From: an uncultured Acidobacteriota bacterium | Lineage (GTDB): Bacteria; Acidobacteriota; Vicinamibacteria; Vicinamibacterales; UBA2999 | Reading direction: 5' to 3' | NCBI GenBank assembly: GCA_902826515.1 | Contig: CADEFD010000024.1 | Location: 1 to 44,893, forward strand | Length of the DNA: 44,893 bases | Part shown: positions 24,683 through 32,903 of the stretch, piece by piece | Layout of the letters: each line of letters opens with the position of its first letter | Position numbering within the stretch: position 1 is the stretch's first letter | The notes under the pieces: model-generated | Seen by the model: the letters and a program-made list of their open reading frames with translations, nothing else | Database searches by the model: none | What the model was told of the DNA's origin: nothing | Position numbers and translations under genes: made by a program

Positions 24683-24701
24683 GGCATCTCCTCAGCCGGA
24701 G

Positions 24702-24707
24702 AGTTTA
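24702..24707 (-). promoter_or_regulatory. -10 box (TAAACT) for the molybdoenzyme gene
   Basis: Read on the minus strand, TAAACT lies about 19 bases before the GTG start at 24682, between this gene and the upstream kinase gene. A clear -35 is not visible. Confidence 0.35.
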
Positions 24708-24728
24708 CCGCCTCCCGCGCGCCGCGGC

Positions 24729-26705
24729 CTACCGCCGGCTGTCGCCTGCGTCCCCCGTGGCCCGATCGACGATCTCCTGCACCACCTGGCGCAGCGCCGT
24801 GCCGCGGAAGGGCTTGCCGATGCGGACGTTCGGCACGGTGTCGAGGAACGCCTCGAAATCCGATTCGAAGACGCCGCCGCTCATGAAGACGACGCGGTCG
24901 GCCAGCGCGGGATGTGTCGTCCGCAGTTCCTGGAAGAACGCGATGCCCGACATGAGCGGCATCGTCACGTCCACCAGGATGACATCGAAGGCCTGGCCGC
25001 CTTCGATGAGCGACAGCGCGTGGCGGGCATCCGCCGTCGTCTCGACCTCGTAGTCGTGCAGGATGCGGCCCATCACGCTCAGCAGCAGTTCTTCGTCGTC
25101 GATGACGAGCACGCGCGCGTGGCGCACGGCCGGGGCCGGCGCGGGGGGCACGATCGCATCGGGCGCCGCCGCGGCGGCGGCCGGCAGACTCACGCGCACG
25201 GTCGTGCCGCGTCCTTCTTCGCTCTCCACGTCGATGTCTCCGCCGAGCGCGGTCACGATGCCGTGGCAGATGGCGAGACCGAGCCCGGTGCCGCCATCGT
25301 CGCGTTTGGTCGTGAAGAACGGCTCGAAGATGTGCGCCCGGACGGCGGCGGGGATGCCGCCGCCGGTATCGCGCACGGTGATGACCACACGTGCCGCGGC
25401 GTCGAGCCCCGTGGACACGGTGACCTCGTGGCTGCCGGCCTGGCCCGGCGGGATTGCGTGCGCGGCATTCGTCAGCAGGTTCACGATCACCTGCCCGAGC
25501 CGGACGTCGTCGGCCTCGACCGGCGGCACCGGCTCCAGCCGGCGCACGACGCGGGCGCGGCTGCGGAACTCGTGCGCCGTGGCGCGGATGGCCCATTCCA
25601 CCGATCGCACCACGTCGACCTGACCGGAGGCCGGCGGCACCGGCCGCGCGAACGCCTTGAGGTCCGACACGATCTGCCCGATGCGCGCCGCCGCGGAACT
25701 CACGTCGTCGAGCGCCTGCGCCACCTGGCGCGACCGATCGATGCTGTCGGGCGTGGGCGGCCCGGCGGCGGCGTCGAGGCGGAGCTGTTCGATTTCGGAC
25801 TTGACGTATTCCGCGTTGGCGACGACGACCGTGAGCGGGTTGTTGACCTCGTGCGCCACGCCGGCGGCGAGTGTGCCGAGCGAGGCGAGCCGTTCGATCA
25901 TCTCGAGCCGCGCCTGCATGCGCTGGCGCTCGGTGACGTCGCGAAACACCATCACGGCGCCGAGGGTCTGGCTCGAGCGGGTGTCCACGACCGGCGCGGC
26001 GCTGTCCACGATGAGACGGTGCTCGCCGGTCGCGACGTTCAGGAGCTGCCCTTCCGGCAGCACCACGACTTCGCGCTGACGCAGCGCCTGCAGCACCGGC
26101 ACCTCGGTGACACCGGAGGGCATCGCCACCAGGCGCAGCACATCGGCCGCCGGCTGGCCGACGCCGTCTGCCGCCGACACACCGGTCAGCGCCTCCGCGA
26201 CCGGGTTCATGAACGTGATGCGTCCGTCGAGCCCGACGGCGACGACGGCATCGGCAATCGACTCGAGGGTGGCCGCGAACCAGCGATCGCGTTCGCGCTG
26301 CCGCCGCTCCATGTCGTGCCGGAAGAGCGACACTTCGACCACGCTGCGCAGCTCGGCCGCCTTGATCGGTTTGAGCAGGTAGCCGTGCGGCGCCGTGAAC
26401 TTGGCGCGCTGCAGCGTCGTCTCGTCGGCGTGCGCCGTGAGGAACACGATCGGCACGTCGAAGATCCGCTTCAGCGCCTCGGCCGCCTCGATGCCGTCGC
26501 GCGGCCCGTTGATGCGGATGTCCATCAGCACGAGCTCCGGCCGTCGCGCCTCGGCGCAGGCCATGGCTTCGTCGGCGGACGAGGCCACGGAGGCCGCGTC
26601 GTAGCCGAGGTCGTTCAGCGTCTGCTGGATGTCCATCGCGACGATCCGCTCGTCCTCGACGATGAGGATCGAACGGGCGTCGATGGCGGCGGCGGCAAAG
26701 TTCAC
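24729..26705 (-). CDS. Hybrid histidine kinase: REC-PAS-HisKA-HATPase-REC
   Basis: A 658-residue protein. The N-terminal receiver (about 12-130) has the phospho-acceptor Asp in LVLMDIRI and the Lys in YLLKPIKA. A PAS domain (about 150-275) is followed by HisKA with GVAHEVNNPLTV. The ATPase has N-box NLLTNAAHAI, DTGGGIP and FEPFFTTKRDDGGTGLGLAI. A C-terminal receiver (about 530-650) has Asp in ILVDVTMP. There is no membrane segment, so it is a cytosolic phosphorelay hub. The GTG at 26705 is chosen: it overlaps the upstream stop (GTGA) and has GGAGG just before it. A longer frame to 27194 is antisense noise. It is co-translated with the kinase upstream, which may phosphorylate its first receiver. 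Confidence 0.9.
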   Translation of the reverse strand: MNFAAAAIDARSILIVEDERIVAMDIQQTLNDLGYDAASVASSADEAMACAEARRPELVLMDIRINGPRDGIEAAEALKRIFDVPIVFLTAHADETTLQRAKFTAPHGYLLKPIKAAELRSVVEVSLFRHDMERRQRERDRWFAATLESIADAVVAVGLDGRITFMNPVAEALTGVSAADGVGQPAADVLRLVAMPSGVTEVPVLQALRQREVVVLPEGQLLNVATGEHRLIVDSAAPVVDTRSSQTLGAVMVFRDVTERQRMQARLEMIERLASLGTLAAGVAHEVNNPLTVVVANAEYVKSEIEQLRLDAAAGPPTPDSIDRSRQVAQALDDVSSAAARIGQIVSDLKAFARPVPPASGQVDVVRSVEWAIRATAHEFRSRARVVRRLEPVPPVEADDVRLGQVIVNLLTNAAHAIPPGQAGSHEVTVSTGLDAAARVVITVRDTGGGIPAAVRAHIFEPFFTTKRDDGGTGLGLAICHGIVTALGGDIDVESEEGRGTTVRVSLPAAAAAAPDAIVPPAPAPAVRHARVLVIDDEELLLSVMGRILHDYEVETTADARHALSLIEGGQAFDVILVDVTMPLMSGIAFFQELRTTHPALADRVVFMSGGVFESDFEAFLDTVPNVRIGKPFRGTALRQVVQEIVDRATGDAGDSRR

Positions 26706-27805
26706 GAAACCTCCGGGGAAAACTGCACGGTGTGAACGGTGCCGGCGCCGCTGGACTTCGTGAGCGTGCCGCCGAGTTGCGCGACGAGCGTGTGCACGAG
26801 CTGCATGCCGAGCGACCCGCGCCCGCCACCGGCCACTCCGCCGTTTGCGGCCGGCATGCCGACGCCGTCGTCGGCGACCGCGAGTTCGAGCCGGTGATCG
26901 TCGAGGGCGTGCAGGTAGACGCTGATGACGCCGGCGCGTTCGCCAGGGAACGCGTGTTTGAAGGCGTTGGTCACGAGTTCGTTCACGATGAGCCCGCACG
27001 GGATCGCCTTGTCCACGGCGAGCGCCACCGGTTCGACGTGCAGCTCGACGCGCACGCGCGCCGGCGTGCCAAGGGCCTCGGCGAGATTGGCGACGAGGCC
27101 CTGCACGTAGACCGAGAACGGCACGCGCGCGTAGTCGGCATACATGTAGAGCTGCTCGTGGATGAGGCCGATCGCCTGCACGCGCGTCTGGCATTCGACG
27201 AGCGCCGCGCGCGCCGCTTCATCACTCACCTTGCGCCGCTGCATGTTGATGAGGCTCGAGATGACCTGGAGGTTGTTCTTGACGCGGTGATGCACCTCCT
27301 GCAGCAGGATCTCGCGCTCGCGCAGGCTGGCCTTGAGTTCGTCGGCAATCTCGATGGCGCGGCGGGCGGCGCGGCTCTCCTCCGCCAGCCGGAGCCGCTC
27401 GGTCAGGTCGCGCACGGCGGCCGTGATGAACACGCCGCCGGCCGTCTCGATCGGCCCGAGGCTGATTTCGGCCGGGAACTCGCTGCCGTCCTTGCGCAGC
27501 GCGTGCAGGTCGCGGCCCGTGCCCATCGGACGAATCAGCGGCGCGCTGGCGTAACCCTCGCGGTAACCGGGATGCCCGCGGCGATAGCGCAGCGGCACCA
27601 GCACTTCGATCGGCGCACCGACGAGTTCATTCGGCGAATAGCCGAAGAGCGTCTGGGCCTGGCGGTTGATGAGTTGAATGCGTCCGTCGGGACCGACGAT
27701 GACCATCGCATCCGGCGCGGAGTCGAGAAAGGCCGGCAGGCTCGCGCTGAAATCGAACGGGGGGCGATGCGCCGGGGGAGCGTCGTCGCTGGCAGCCAAA
27801 CACAT
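26702..27805 (-). CDS. PAS-domain histidine kinase of the HisKA_2 type
   Basis: A 367-residue cytosolic kinase. An N-terminal PAS domain (about 25-140) contains AMVIVGPDGRIQLINRQA and LFGYSPNELVG. A helical linker leads to the HisKA_2 dimerisation box LLQEVHHRVKNNLQVISSLI with the phospho-acceptor histidine. The HATPase has N-box LIVNELVTNAFKHAFPGE and AVADDGVGMP. HisKA_2 kinases often phosphorylate stand-alone or N-terminal receivers like the one in the next gene. Its stop overlaps that gene's GTG. The ATG at 27805 has AAGGA close upstream. No transcription factor output is nearby. Confidence 0.9.
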   Translation of the reverse strand: MCLAASDDAPPAHRPPFDFSASLPAFLDSAPDAMVIVGPDGRIQLINRQAQTLFGYSPNELVGAPIEVLVPLRYRRGHPGYREGYASAPLIRPMGTGRDLHALRKDGSEFPAEISLGPIETAGGVFITAAVRDLTERLRLAEESRAARRAIEIADELKASLREREILLQEVHHRVKNNLQVISSLINMQRRKVSDEAARAALVECQTRVQAIGLIHEQLYMYADYARVPFSVYVQGLVANLAEALGTPARVRVELHVEPVALAVDKAIPCGLIVNELVTNAFKHAFPGERAGVISVYLHALDDHRLELAVADDGVGMPAANGGVAGGGRGSLGMQLVHTLVAQLGGTLTKSSGAGTVHTVQFSPEVS

Positions 27806-27858
27806 CCATCCTTGTCGAGAGGGCCCGACCGTCGAGTGGCGACCACTGTAGTGAACGC

Positions 27859-27943
27859 ATGAGCCACGCGCAATGTGAATGCGCGCTAGCTCATGTGTGT
27901 CGGGGCCCTACAGATCAGACGGACTCAGACAAACACCGACACA
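27859..27943. repeat. Two palindromic structures between prolyl oligopeptidase and kinase genes
   Basis: The first (27859-27894) is an imperfect palindrome starting ATGAG and ending CTCAT with an inner CGCGCA/TGCGCG stem. The second has TGTGTCGG (27896-27903) and CCGACACA (27936-27943) enclosing a 32-base loop. They lie past the end of the peptidase gene and upstream of the kinase promoter region, so they could be a Rho-type 3' hairpin, an operator or a small REP-like remnant. Confidence 0.45.
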
Positions 27944-27968
27944 ACCCCTCGGACGGAGGCTGCACCGT

Positions 27969-30122
27969 TCACGGTTTGGCGGTTGCGGTCCCCGTCAGCG
28001 TGGGACGCACGCCCAGATGATGGAGGACGAACGCGTAGATGTCGGCCGTGCTCTCGATCTGCTTCTTCGTGTTGCTCGCACCGTGGCCGCTCTTCGTGTC
28101 CACACGGACCAGCACCGGCGCCGGTCCCCCCTGCGCGGCCTGGAGCGTGGCGGCGTATTTGAACGAATGCGCCGGCACGACCCGATCGTCGTGATCGGCC
28201 GTCGTGACGAGCGTGGCCGGATACCGCGTGCCCGGCTTCAGGTTGTGGAGTGGCGAGTAGGCGTAGAGCGCCTTGAACTGCTCCGCGTCATCGCTCGATC
28301 CGTAGTCGGCAATCCAGTTCCAGCCGATGGTGAAGGTGTGGAAGCGGAGCATGTCCATCACGCCCACCTGCGGAATCGCCACGGCGAACAGCTCCGGCCG
28401 CTGGTTCATCACGGCGCCGACGAGCAGGCCGCCGTTCGATCCGCCCAGCATGGCCAGCTTCGGCGATGACGTGTATTTGTTCGCGATGAGCCACTCGGCC
28501 GCCGCGATGAAGTCGTCGAACACGTTCTGCTTCCTGAGCTTCGTGCCGGCCTCGTGCCACGCCTCGCCGTACTCGGCGCCGCCGCGCATGTTGACCGAGG
28601 CGTAGACCACGCCCTGCTCGAGCAGCGCGATTCGGAGGGCGCTGAAGGCCGGCGGTGTGTTCACGTTGAAGCCGCCGTAGCCGTACATCAGCGTCGGGTT
28701 CTGCCCCGTCTTCTGCAGGCCGCGCTTGTGCGTGAGGAACATCGGCACCTTCGTGCCGTCCCTGCTCGTCACGAACACCTGCGTGACTTCGTAGTCGTCG
28801 GCGCGGAAGCCGGGGATCGTGACCTCGCGGAACGGCGTCGAGGTCTTCGTCGCCACGTCGTAGCGGAAGATGGTGGGCGGGTAGTTGAACGACGTGTAGG
28901 TGTAGAAGATCTGCGCGTCGTCGCGGCGTCCGCCGAGGCCGGCCACCGTGCCCGGGCCGGGCAGCGGGAGCTCGTGTTCCTGACGCCCACTCAGATCGAA
29001 CACGTAGGACCGCGATGTCACGTCCTTCAGGTAACTCGCGAACAGCTTGCCGCCGCCCGTCGAGACGCCGTCGAGGGGCTCGGCGCGTTGGGGCAACACG
29101 TCCTTCCACGCGGATTCGGCCGGCGTCTTCGGATCGAACTGGAAGACACGCCCGTTCGGGGCGCCGCGATCGGTGTAGACCAGGAACGACGTGCCGATGT
29201 TGTCGATGACGGTGAAGGTGTCGTCGCCGATCTCTTCGACGATCGGGTGGAACGTCGTGTCCTTCGTCGCCAGGTCGCGGTAGAAGACGGCATTGCCCTT
29301 CTTTCCCTTGCCGCGATCCGACACGGTCAGGATGAGGAAGCGTTCGTCCTCGGTCACATCCACGGTGTGGAAGCGCTCGGGACTCGCCGGATCGGAGAAG
29401 ACCTTCCGGTCTGCCGACTGCGGCGTGCCGACGGTGTGGAAATAGACCTCGTGGTTGACGTTCTTGGCGGAGAGGTCGCGGCCGCCGGTCGGCGCGGGAT
29501 ACCGGCTGTAGAAGAAGCCGTTGCCGGCCCAGGCCGCACCCGACACCTTGACCCACTGCACGACGTCCTCGCGCGGCTGTTTCGTGGCCACGTCGAGCAC
29601 GCGGTACTCCATCCAGTCGGAGCCGCCCTGCGACAGCCCGTAGACAGCGAGCCGGCCATCCGTCGAGACGCTGAACACCGACAGCTTGGTCGTGCCATCG
29701 GGCGAGAGCGTGTTGGGGTCGAGCAGCACCGAGGGCGTGCCGTCGAGCCCCTGCTGCATGTAGATCACCGCCTGGTTCTGCAGCCCGTCGTTCTTCGAGA
29801 AGAACCAGGTGGTGCCGCGGCGCTCCGGTGCGCTGAACTTCGGATAGTTGAAGAGCTGCTCGAGCCGGCTCGTGAGCCCCGCCCGGAACGGAATGGTGTC
29901 GAGGTGCGCGAAGGTGACGCGGTTCTGCGCCTCGACCCACGCGGCCGTCTCGGCCGACGTGTCGTCTTCGAGCCAGCGATAGGGGTCGGGCACCGCGACC
30001 CCGTGGTACGTGTCCACGTGATCGACGCGGCGTGTGGTGGGATAGGTCATCGTCGGCGGCTCGGGAGAGGCACAGGCAGTGGCGGCGACGACGCAGGCGG
30101 CGGGCAGGCACAGTCGGCGCAT
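27969..30122 (-). CDS. Prolyl oligopeptidase family serine peptidase (S9A)
   Basis: A 717-residue exported peptidase. The N-terminus (MRRLCLPAACVVAATACASP) is a signal that may end in a lipobox-like ATAC. A seven-bladed propeller (about 80-430) begins after DPYRWLEDD, a hallmark of S9A. The catalytic domain has the nucleophile in GGSNGGLL, the Asp in TADHDDRVVP and the His in KSGHGASN. It cleaves after proline in short peptides, probably in the periplasm. The ATG at 30122 has GAGG about 8 bases upstream and lies 10 bases after the deacylase homologue. The two genes form an operon that could process peptides and N-blocked amino acids. Confidence 0.93.
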   Translation of the reverse strand: MRRLCLPAACVVAATACASPEPPTMTYPTTRRVDHVDTYHGVAVPDPYRWLEDDTSAETAAWVEAQNRVTFAHLDTIPFRAGLTSRLEQLFNYPKFSAPERRGTTWFFSKNDGLQNQAVIYMQQGLDGTPSVLLDPNTLSPDGTTKLSVFSVSTDGRLAVYGLSQGGSDWMEYRVLDVATKQPREDVVQWVKVSGAAWAGNGFFYSRYPAPTGGRDLSAKNVNHEVYFHTVGTPQSADRKVFSDPASPERFHTVDVTEDERFLILTVSDRGKGKKGNAVFYRDLATKDTTFHPIVEEIGDDTFTVIDNIGTSFLVYTDRGAPNGRVFQFDPKTPAESAWKDVLPQRAEPLDGVSTGGGKLFASYLKDVTSRSYVFDLSGRQEHELPLPGPGTVAGLGGRRDDAQIFYTYTSFNYPPTIFRYDVATKTSTPFREVTIPGFRADDYEVTQVFVTSRDGTKVPMFLTHKRGLQKTGQNPTLMYGYGGFNVNTPPAFSALRIALLEQGVVYASVNMRGGAEYGEAWHEAGTKLRKQNVFDDFIAAAEWLIANKYTSSPKLAMLGGSNGGLLVGAVMNQRPELFAVAIPQVGVMDMLRFHTFTIGWNWIADYGSSDDAEQFKALYAYSPLHNLKPGTRYPATLVTTADHDDRVVPAHSFKYAATLQAAQGGPAPVLVRVDTKSGHGASNTKKQIESTADIYAFVLHHLGVRPTLTGTATAKP

Positions 30123-30132
30123 GGTGTGATCC

Positions 30133-31866
30133 TCAACGCCTGCCGGCATACCCGGGGCCGCGGAGGGGACGCCCGGGACGTTCCTCGGTGATGGCGCCGT
30201 TGCGCACGACGGCCCTGCCGTTCACGAGCACGTCGCGCATGCCGGTCGAATACTTCGTCGGCTGCTCGAAGGTGGCGAGGTCCTTCACCGTGTCCGGGTC
30301 GAACACGACGAGGTCCGCGAACATGCCCGCCCGGATCAGCCCGCGATCAGCGATCCCGACGCGGATGGCCGCCTGCGAGGTGGCCTTGCGCACGGCGTCT
30401 TCGAGGGTGAGCACGCCGTCCTCGCGCACGTATTTGCCGAGCACGCGCGTGAAGGTGCCCCACGAACGCGGGTGCGACTTCGACCGCGACAGCGGCCCGT
30501 CTTCGGCGCGGGCGCCCGAGTCGGTGTCGAACGACACCCACGGCGTCTTCATCGCCGCCACCACGTCGTCCTCGCGCATGATCGAGATGATGACGTCCGA
30601 CTGCGCCTTGTCGGCGATGACGAGGTCGATGGCGGCATCGCGCGGGTCCTTCCCCATCACCTTGCCGATCTCGACGAAGTTCATGCCCTCGTACTGGCGC
30701 AGCGACGGGTCGAGCACCGTGCTCAGCATGACGCCGGCCGGGCCGCCCGAGCCGTACCACTGGTTCTCGTAGGGCGCGTTCGGATCGTCCATCTCGCGCT
30801 TCACGCGGGCCCGCACGGCGGGATCCTGCAGGCGCGTCAGCATCGCGGAGGTGCCGCCCTCGCGCACCCAGATCGGCAGGCACGCGTCGAGTCCGTTCGA
30901 GGCGCGGTCGTAGGGATAGATGTTGGCGGTGACGCGCAGGCCCTTCGCGCGCGCCGCCTCGATGCGCCGCAGCACCTCCGGCATCTTGCCCCAGTTGGCC
31001 TTGTAGGCCGTCTTCAGGTGCCAGATCTCGGCGGGGATGTCGGCCTGCTCGGCAATCGTCAGCACTTCGTCCACCGACTCGAACACCTTGTTGCCTTCCG
31101 AGCGCTGGTGCGTGATGTAGATGCCGCCAGACGCGGCGGCGGTCTTCGCCAGCGCCACGAGTTCGTCGGTGGTCGAGAAGCGGTTGGGGATGTACTGCAG
31201 CGACGAACTGAGGCCCAGCGCGCCGTCGGCCATGGCCTGCGCCACGAGCGCCTGCATCTTCGCGATCTCGTCGGCGGTGGCGGCACGATCGGCCTTCCCG
31301 ATGACGTAGTCGCGCAGCCCGCCCGAGCCCACGAAGGTGCCGATGTTGACCGCCGATCGGGTGCGTTCGATTTTCGCGAAGTACTCGGCCAGCGTGCGGA
31401 AGTCCTGCGGCACCTTGAAGGCGTCGTAGCCGGCCTTGCGGTCGGCCAGCATCTGGTCGTTCACGGGGGCGATCGACACGCCCTCGCCGGTGATCTCGGT
31501 CGTGATGCCCTGGGTGATCTTGCTGGCGACGCGGTTGTCGACGAGCACGTTGAACTCCGACTGCCCGAGCAGGTCGATGAAGCCCGGCGCCACGACGTGG
31601 CCGCTGGCATCGATGCGCGTTGCCGCCTCGGCCTGCGAGAGATCGCCGAGGGCGGTGATGCGATCGCCGACGATGCCGACATCGGCGCGGAACCACGGCG
31701 CGCCCGTGCCGTCGACCACCCGGCCGTTGGCGATGACGACGTCGAAGCGCGCCGCGGCCGCGGCCGGCGTGGCGCGCGTCGCCCCGGGCGGCGGTCCGCC
31801 ACACGCGGCCGCCATCATCGCCGCCCCGACGAACCCCAGCAGACTGGCACGCATGCGCTTGAACAT
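30133..31866 (-). CDS. N-acyl-D-amino-acid deacylase-like lipoprotein with altered metal site
   Basis: A 577-residue amidohydrolase-superfamily protein. The N-terminus MRASLLGFVGAAMMAAACGG looks like a lipoprotein signal (AAAC). The D-aminoacylase layout is clear: FDVVIANGRVVDGTGAPW, ASGHVVAPGFID, GLSSSLQYIP, ITHQRSEG, AEIWHLKTA and the C-terminal RVGIADRGLIRAGMFADLVVFDP. After GFID, where active enzymes carry SHTH or DxHxH, this protein reads LLGQSEF, so the first metal-binding histidine pair is missing. Relatives with the same change exist in Acidobacteriota as I recall, so this may be a distinct subfamily rather than a pseudogene. It is upstream of, and probably co-transcribed with, prolyl oligopeptidase. 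A -10 box (TACAAT) lies 7 bases before its ATG. Confidence 0.85.
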   Translation of the reverse strand: MFKRMRASLLGFVGAAMMAAACGGPPPGATRATPAAAAARFDVVIANGRVVDGTGAPWFRADVGIVGDRITALGDLSQAEAATRIDASGHVVAPGFIDLLGQSEFNVLVDNRVASKITQGITTEITGEGVSIAPVNDQMLADRKAGYDAFKVPQDFRTLAEYFAKIERTRSAVNIGTFVGSGGLRDYVIGKADRAATADEIAKMQALVAQAMADGALGLSSSLQYIPNRFSTTDELVALAKTAAASGGIYITHQRSEGNKVFESVDEVLTIAEQADIPAEIWHLKTAYKANWGKMPEVLRRIEAARAKGLRVTANIYPYDRASNGLDACLPIWVREGGTSAMLTRLQDPAVRARVKREMDDPNAPYENQWYGSGGPAGVMLSTVLDPSLRQYEGMNFVEIGKVMGKDPRDAAIDLVIADKAQSDVIISIMREDDVVAAMKTPWVSFDTDSGARAEDGPLSRSKSHPRSWGTFTRVLGKYVREDGVLTLEDAVRKATSQAAIRVGIADRGLIRAGMFADLVVFDPDTVKDLATFEQPTKYSTGMRDVLVNGRAVVRNGAITEERPGRPLRGPGYAGRR

Positions 31867-31868
31867 GG

Positions 31869-31956
31869 CGCCGATTGTAACGGCAGTCCCGAGTTGTCAC
31901 GGGGTCTGTCACGAAGACATCCGGTGACCGTGACAGACCCCGTTACAATTGCGGCG
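31869..31956. repeat. Long inverted repeat carrying divergent -10 boxes
   Basis: The outer arms are CGCCGATTGTAACGG (31869-31883) and CCGTTACAATTGCGGCG (31940-31956), identical as inverted repeats except for two extra bases. The inner arms are TTGTCACGGGGTCTGTCAC (31894-31912) and GTGACAGACCCCGTTACAA (31930-31948), with one mismatch in 19. Each outer arm holds TACAAT. On the minus strand it lies 7 bases before the deacylase ATG, with GTGACA 15 bases upstream as -35. On the plus strand (31944-31949) it lies 12 bases before the next gene's ATG. The core GGGGTCTGTCAC resembles the REP core at 12880 and 41320. Confidence 0.75.
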
Positions 31957-31961
31957 GTCTG

Positions 31962-32903
31962 ATGGGAATCCGCCGGCTGCTCGTACTGGGCCTCGCCCTG
32001 TGGACGCTCGTGCTGCCGGGAGCCGCGCAGGCGCCGGTCACGACGCGGCCGTTCCTCGGCGTGACCCTTACGGACCTGACCGTGGCAGTGCCGCGGCCGG
32101 CGCGGATGGTCGTGGCGCAGGTGGATCTTGCGGCCCCGGGGATCCGCGTGACGGTGTCGCCACCCGGCGGCACCCGCGAGGCGGTGCGCGAGACCACGCT
32201 CGACTTCCTCACGCGCACCGGCGCCCAGCTCGCCGTGAACGCGCACTTCTTCCTCCCCTTCCCGTCGGACGAGCTCGATGCCTGGATCATCGGCCTCGCC
32301 GCCTCCGAGGGACGCGCCTACTCGGCGTTCGAGACGCCGGAGCAGGACTTCGCCCTCGTAGCGGACGCGCCGGCTTTGCGCTTCGACCGGCGGCAGCGCG
32401 CGCGGATCGTGCGCCGGCGGCCCGGCGGCGACGGTCAGCGCGTGCGCGAACGCGGCGATGTCTGGAACGCCGTGGCGGGCTCGGCGCAGATCCTGACGGC
32501 CGGCGTCGTCACGATCCCCGTGTATCGCGACGCCGCGCATCCGGCCGGCGCGCTCCGGCCCGGGCCCGACGGCCGCTACGACAACGCGCGCTCGTGGTAC
32601 GACCTCGTGACCTCGCGTACGGTGGCCGGTCTCTCGAAGAACCGGCGCACGCTCACCCTCGTCACCGTGGATGGCACGGTCGGCGTGGCCGGCCTCACGC
32701 CGGCGGAGATCGCCGCCCGCCTCGCGCGCGACTTCGGCGTGTGGGACGCCCTCAACCTCGACGGCGGCGGCTCGACCACGATGGCGTGGCGCGATCCCGC
32801 CACCGGACGACCGGCGCTGCTCAACACGCCCACCGGCGGCCCGCGCGGACGCGCCGTCGCGAGCAGCCTGGCCGTGTTCGCGCGCCCGGCGCCTATTCCA
32901 TGA
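31962..32903 (+). CDS. NAGPA-type phosphodiester glycosidase
   Basis: A 313-residue exported protein. The signal peptide is LLVLGLALWTLVLPGAAQ. The rest matches the NAGPA domain family (bacterial relatives of the mannose-6-phosphate uncovering enzyme): VNAHFFLPFP in the central part, QILTAGVV, and the C-terminal ALNLDGGGSTTM motif that contributes the active site. The predicted role is hydrolysis of a sugar phosphodiester in the periplasm or cell envelope; the substrate is unknown. Transcription probably starts from the right arm of the inverted repeat 12 bases upstream. Its last 11 bases overlap the end of the convergent gene. Confidence 0.88.
   Translation: MGIRRLLVLGLALWTLVLPGAAQAPVTTRPFLGVTLTDLTVAVPRPARMVVAQVDLAAPGIRVTVSPPGGTREAVRETTLDFLTRTGAQLAVNAHFFLPFPSDELDAWIIGLAASEGRAYSAFETPEQDFALVADAPALRFDRRQRARIVRRRPGGDGQRVRERGDVWNAVAGSAQILTAGVVTIPVYRDAAHPAGALRPGPDGRYDNARSWYDLVTSRTVAGLSKNRRTLTLVTVDGTVGVAGLTPAEIAARLARDFGVWDALNLDGGGSTTMAWRDPATGRPALLNTPTGGPRGRAVASSLAVFARPAPIP

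Noticed and set aside
23324..26735. Long plus-strand frames (520 and 725 codons) opposite the molybdoenzyme and kinase genes
   Set aside because: Antisense to well-supported genes; no recognisable domain.
26706..27194. Extension of the hybrid kinase gene upstream of 26705
   Set aside because: It overlaps the HisKA_2 kinase gene in another frame, is Arg-rich and non-domain-like, while a GTGA overlap with a ribosome-binding site marks the true start.
28554..31962. Plus-strand frames of about 500 codons opposite peptidase and deacylase genes
   Set aside because: Antisense composition and no start signals; the minus-strand genes have complete family motifs.
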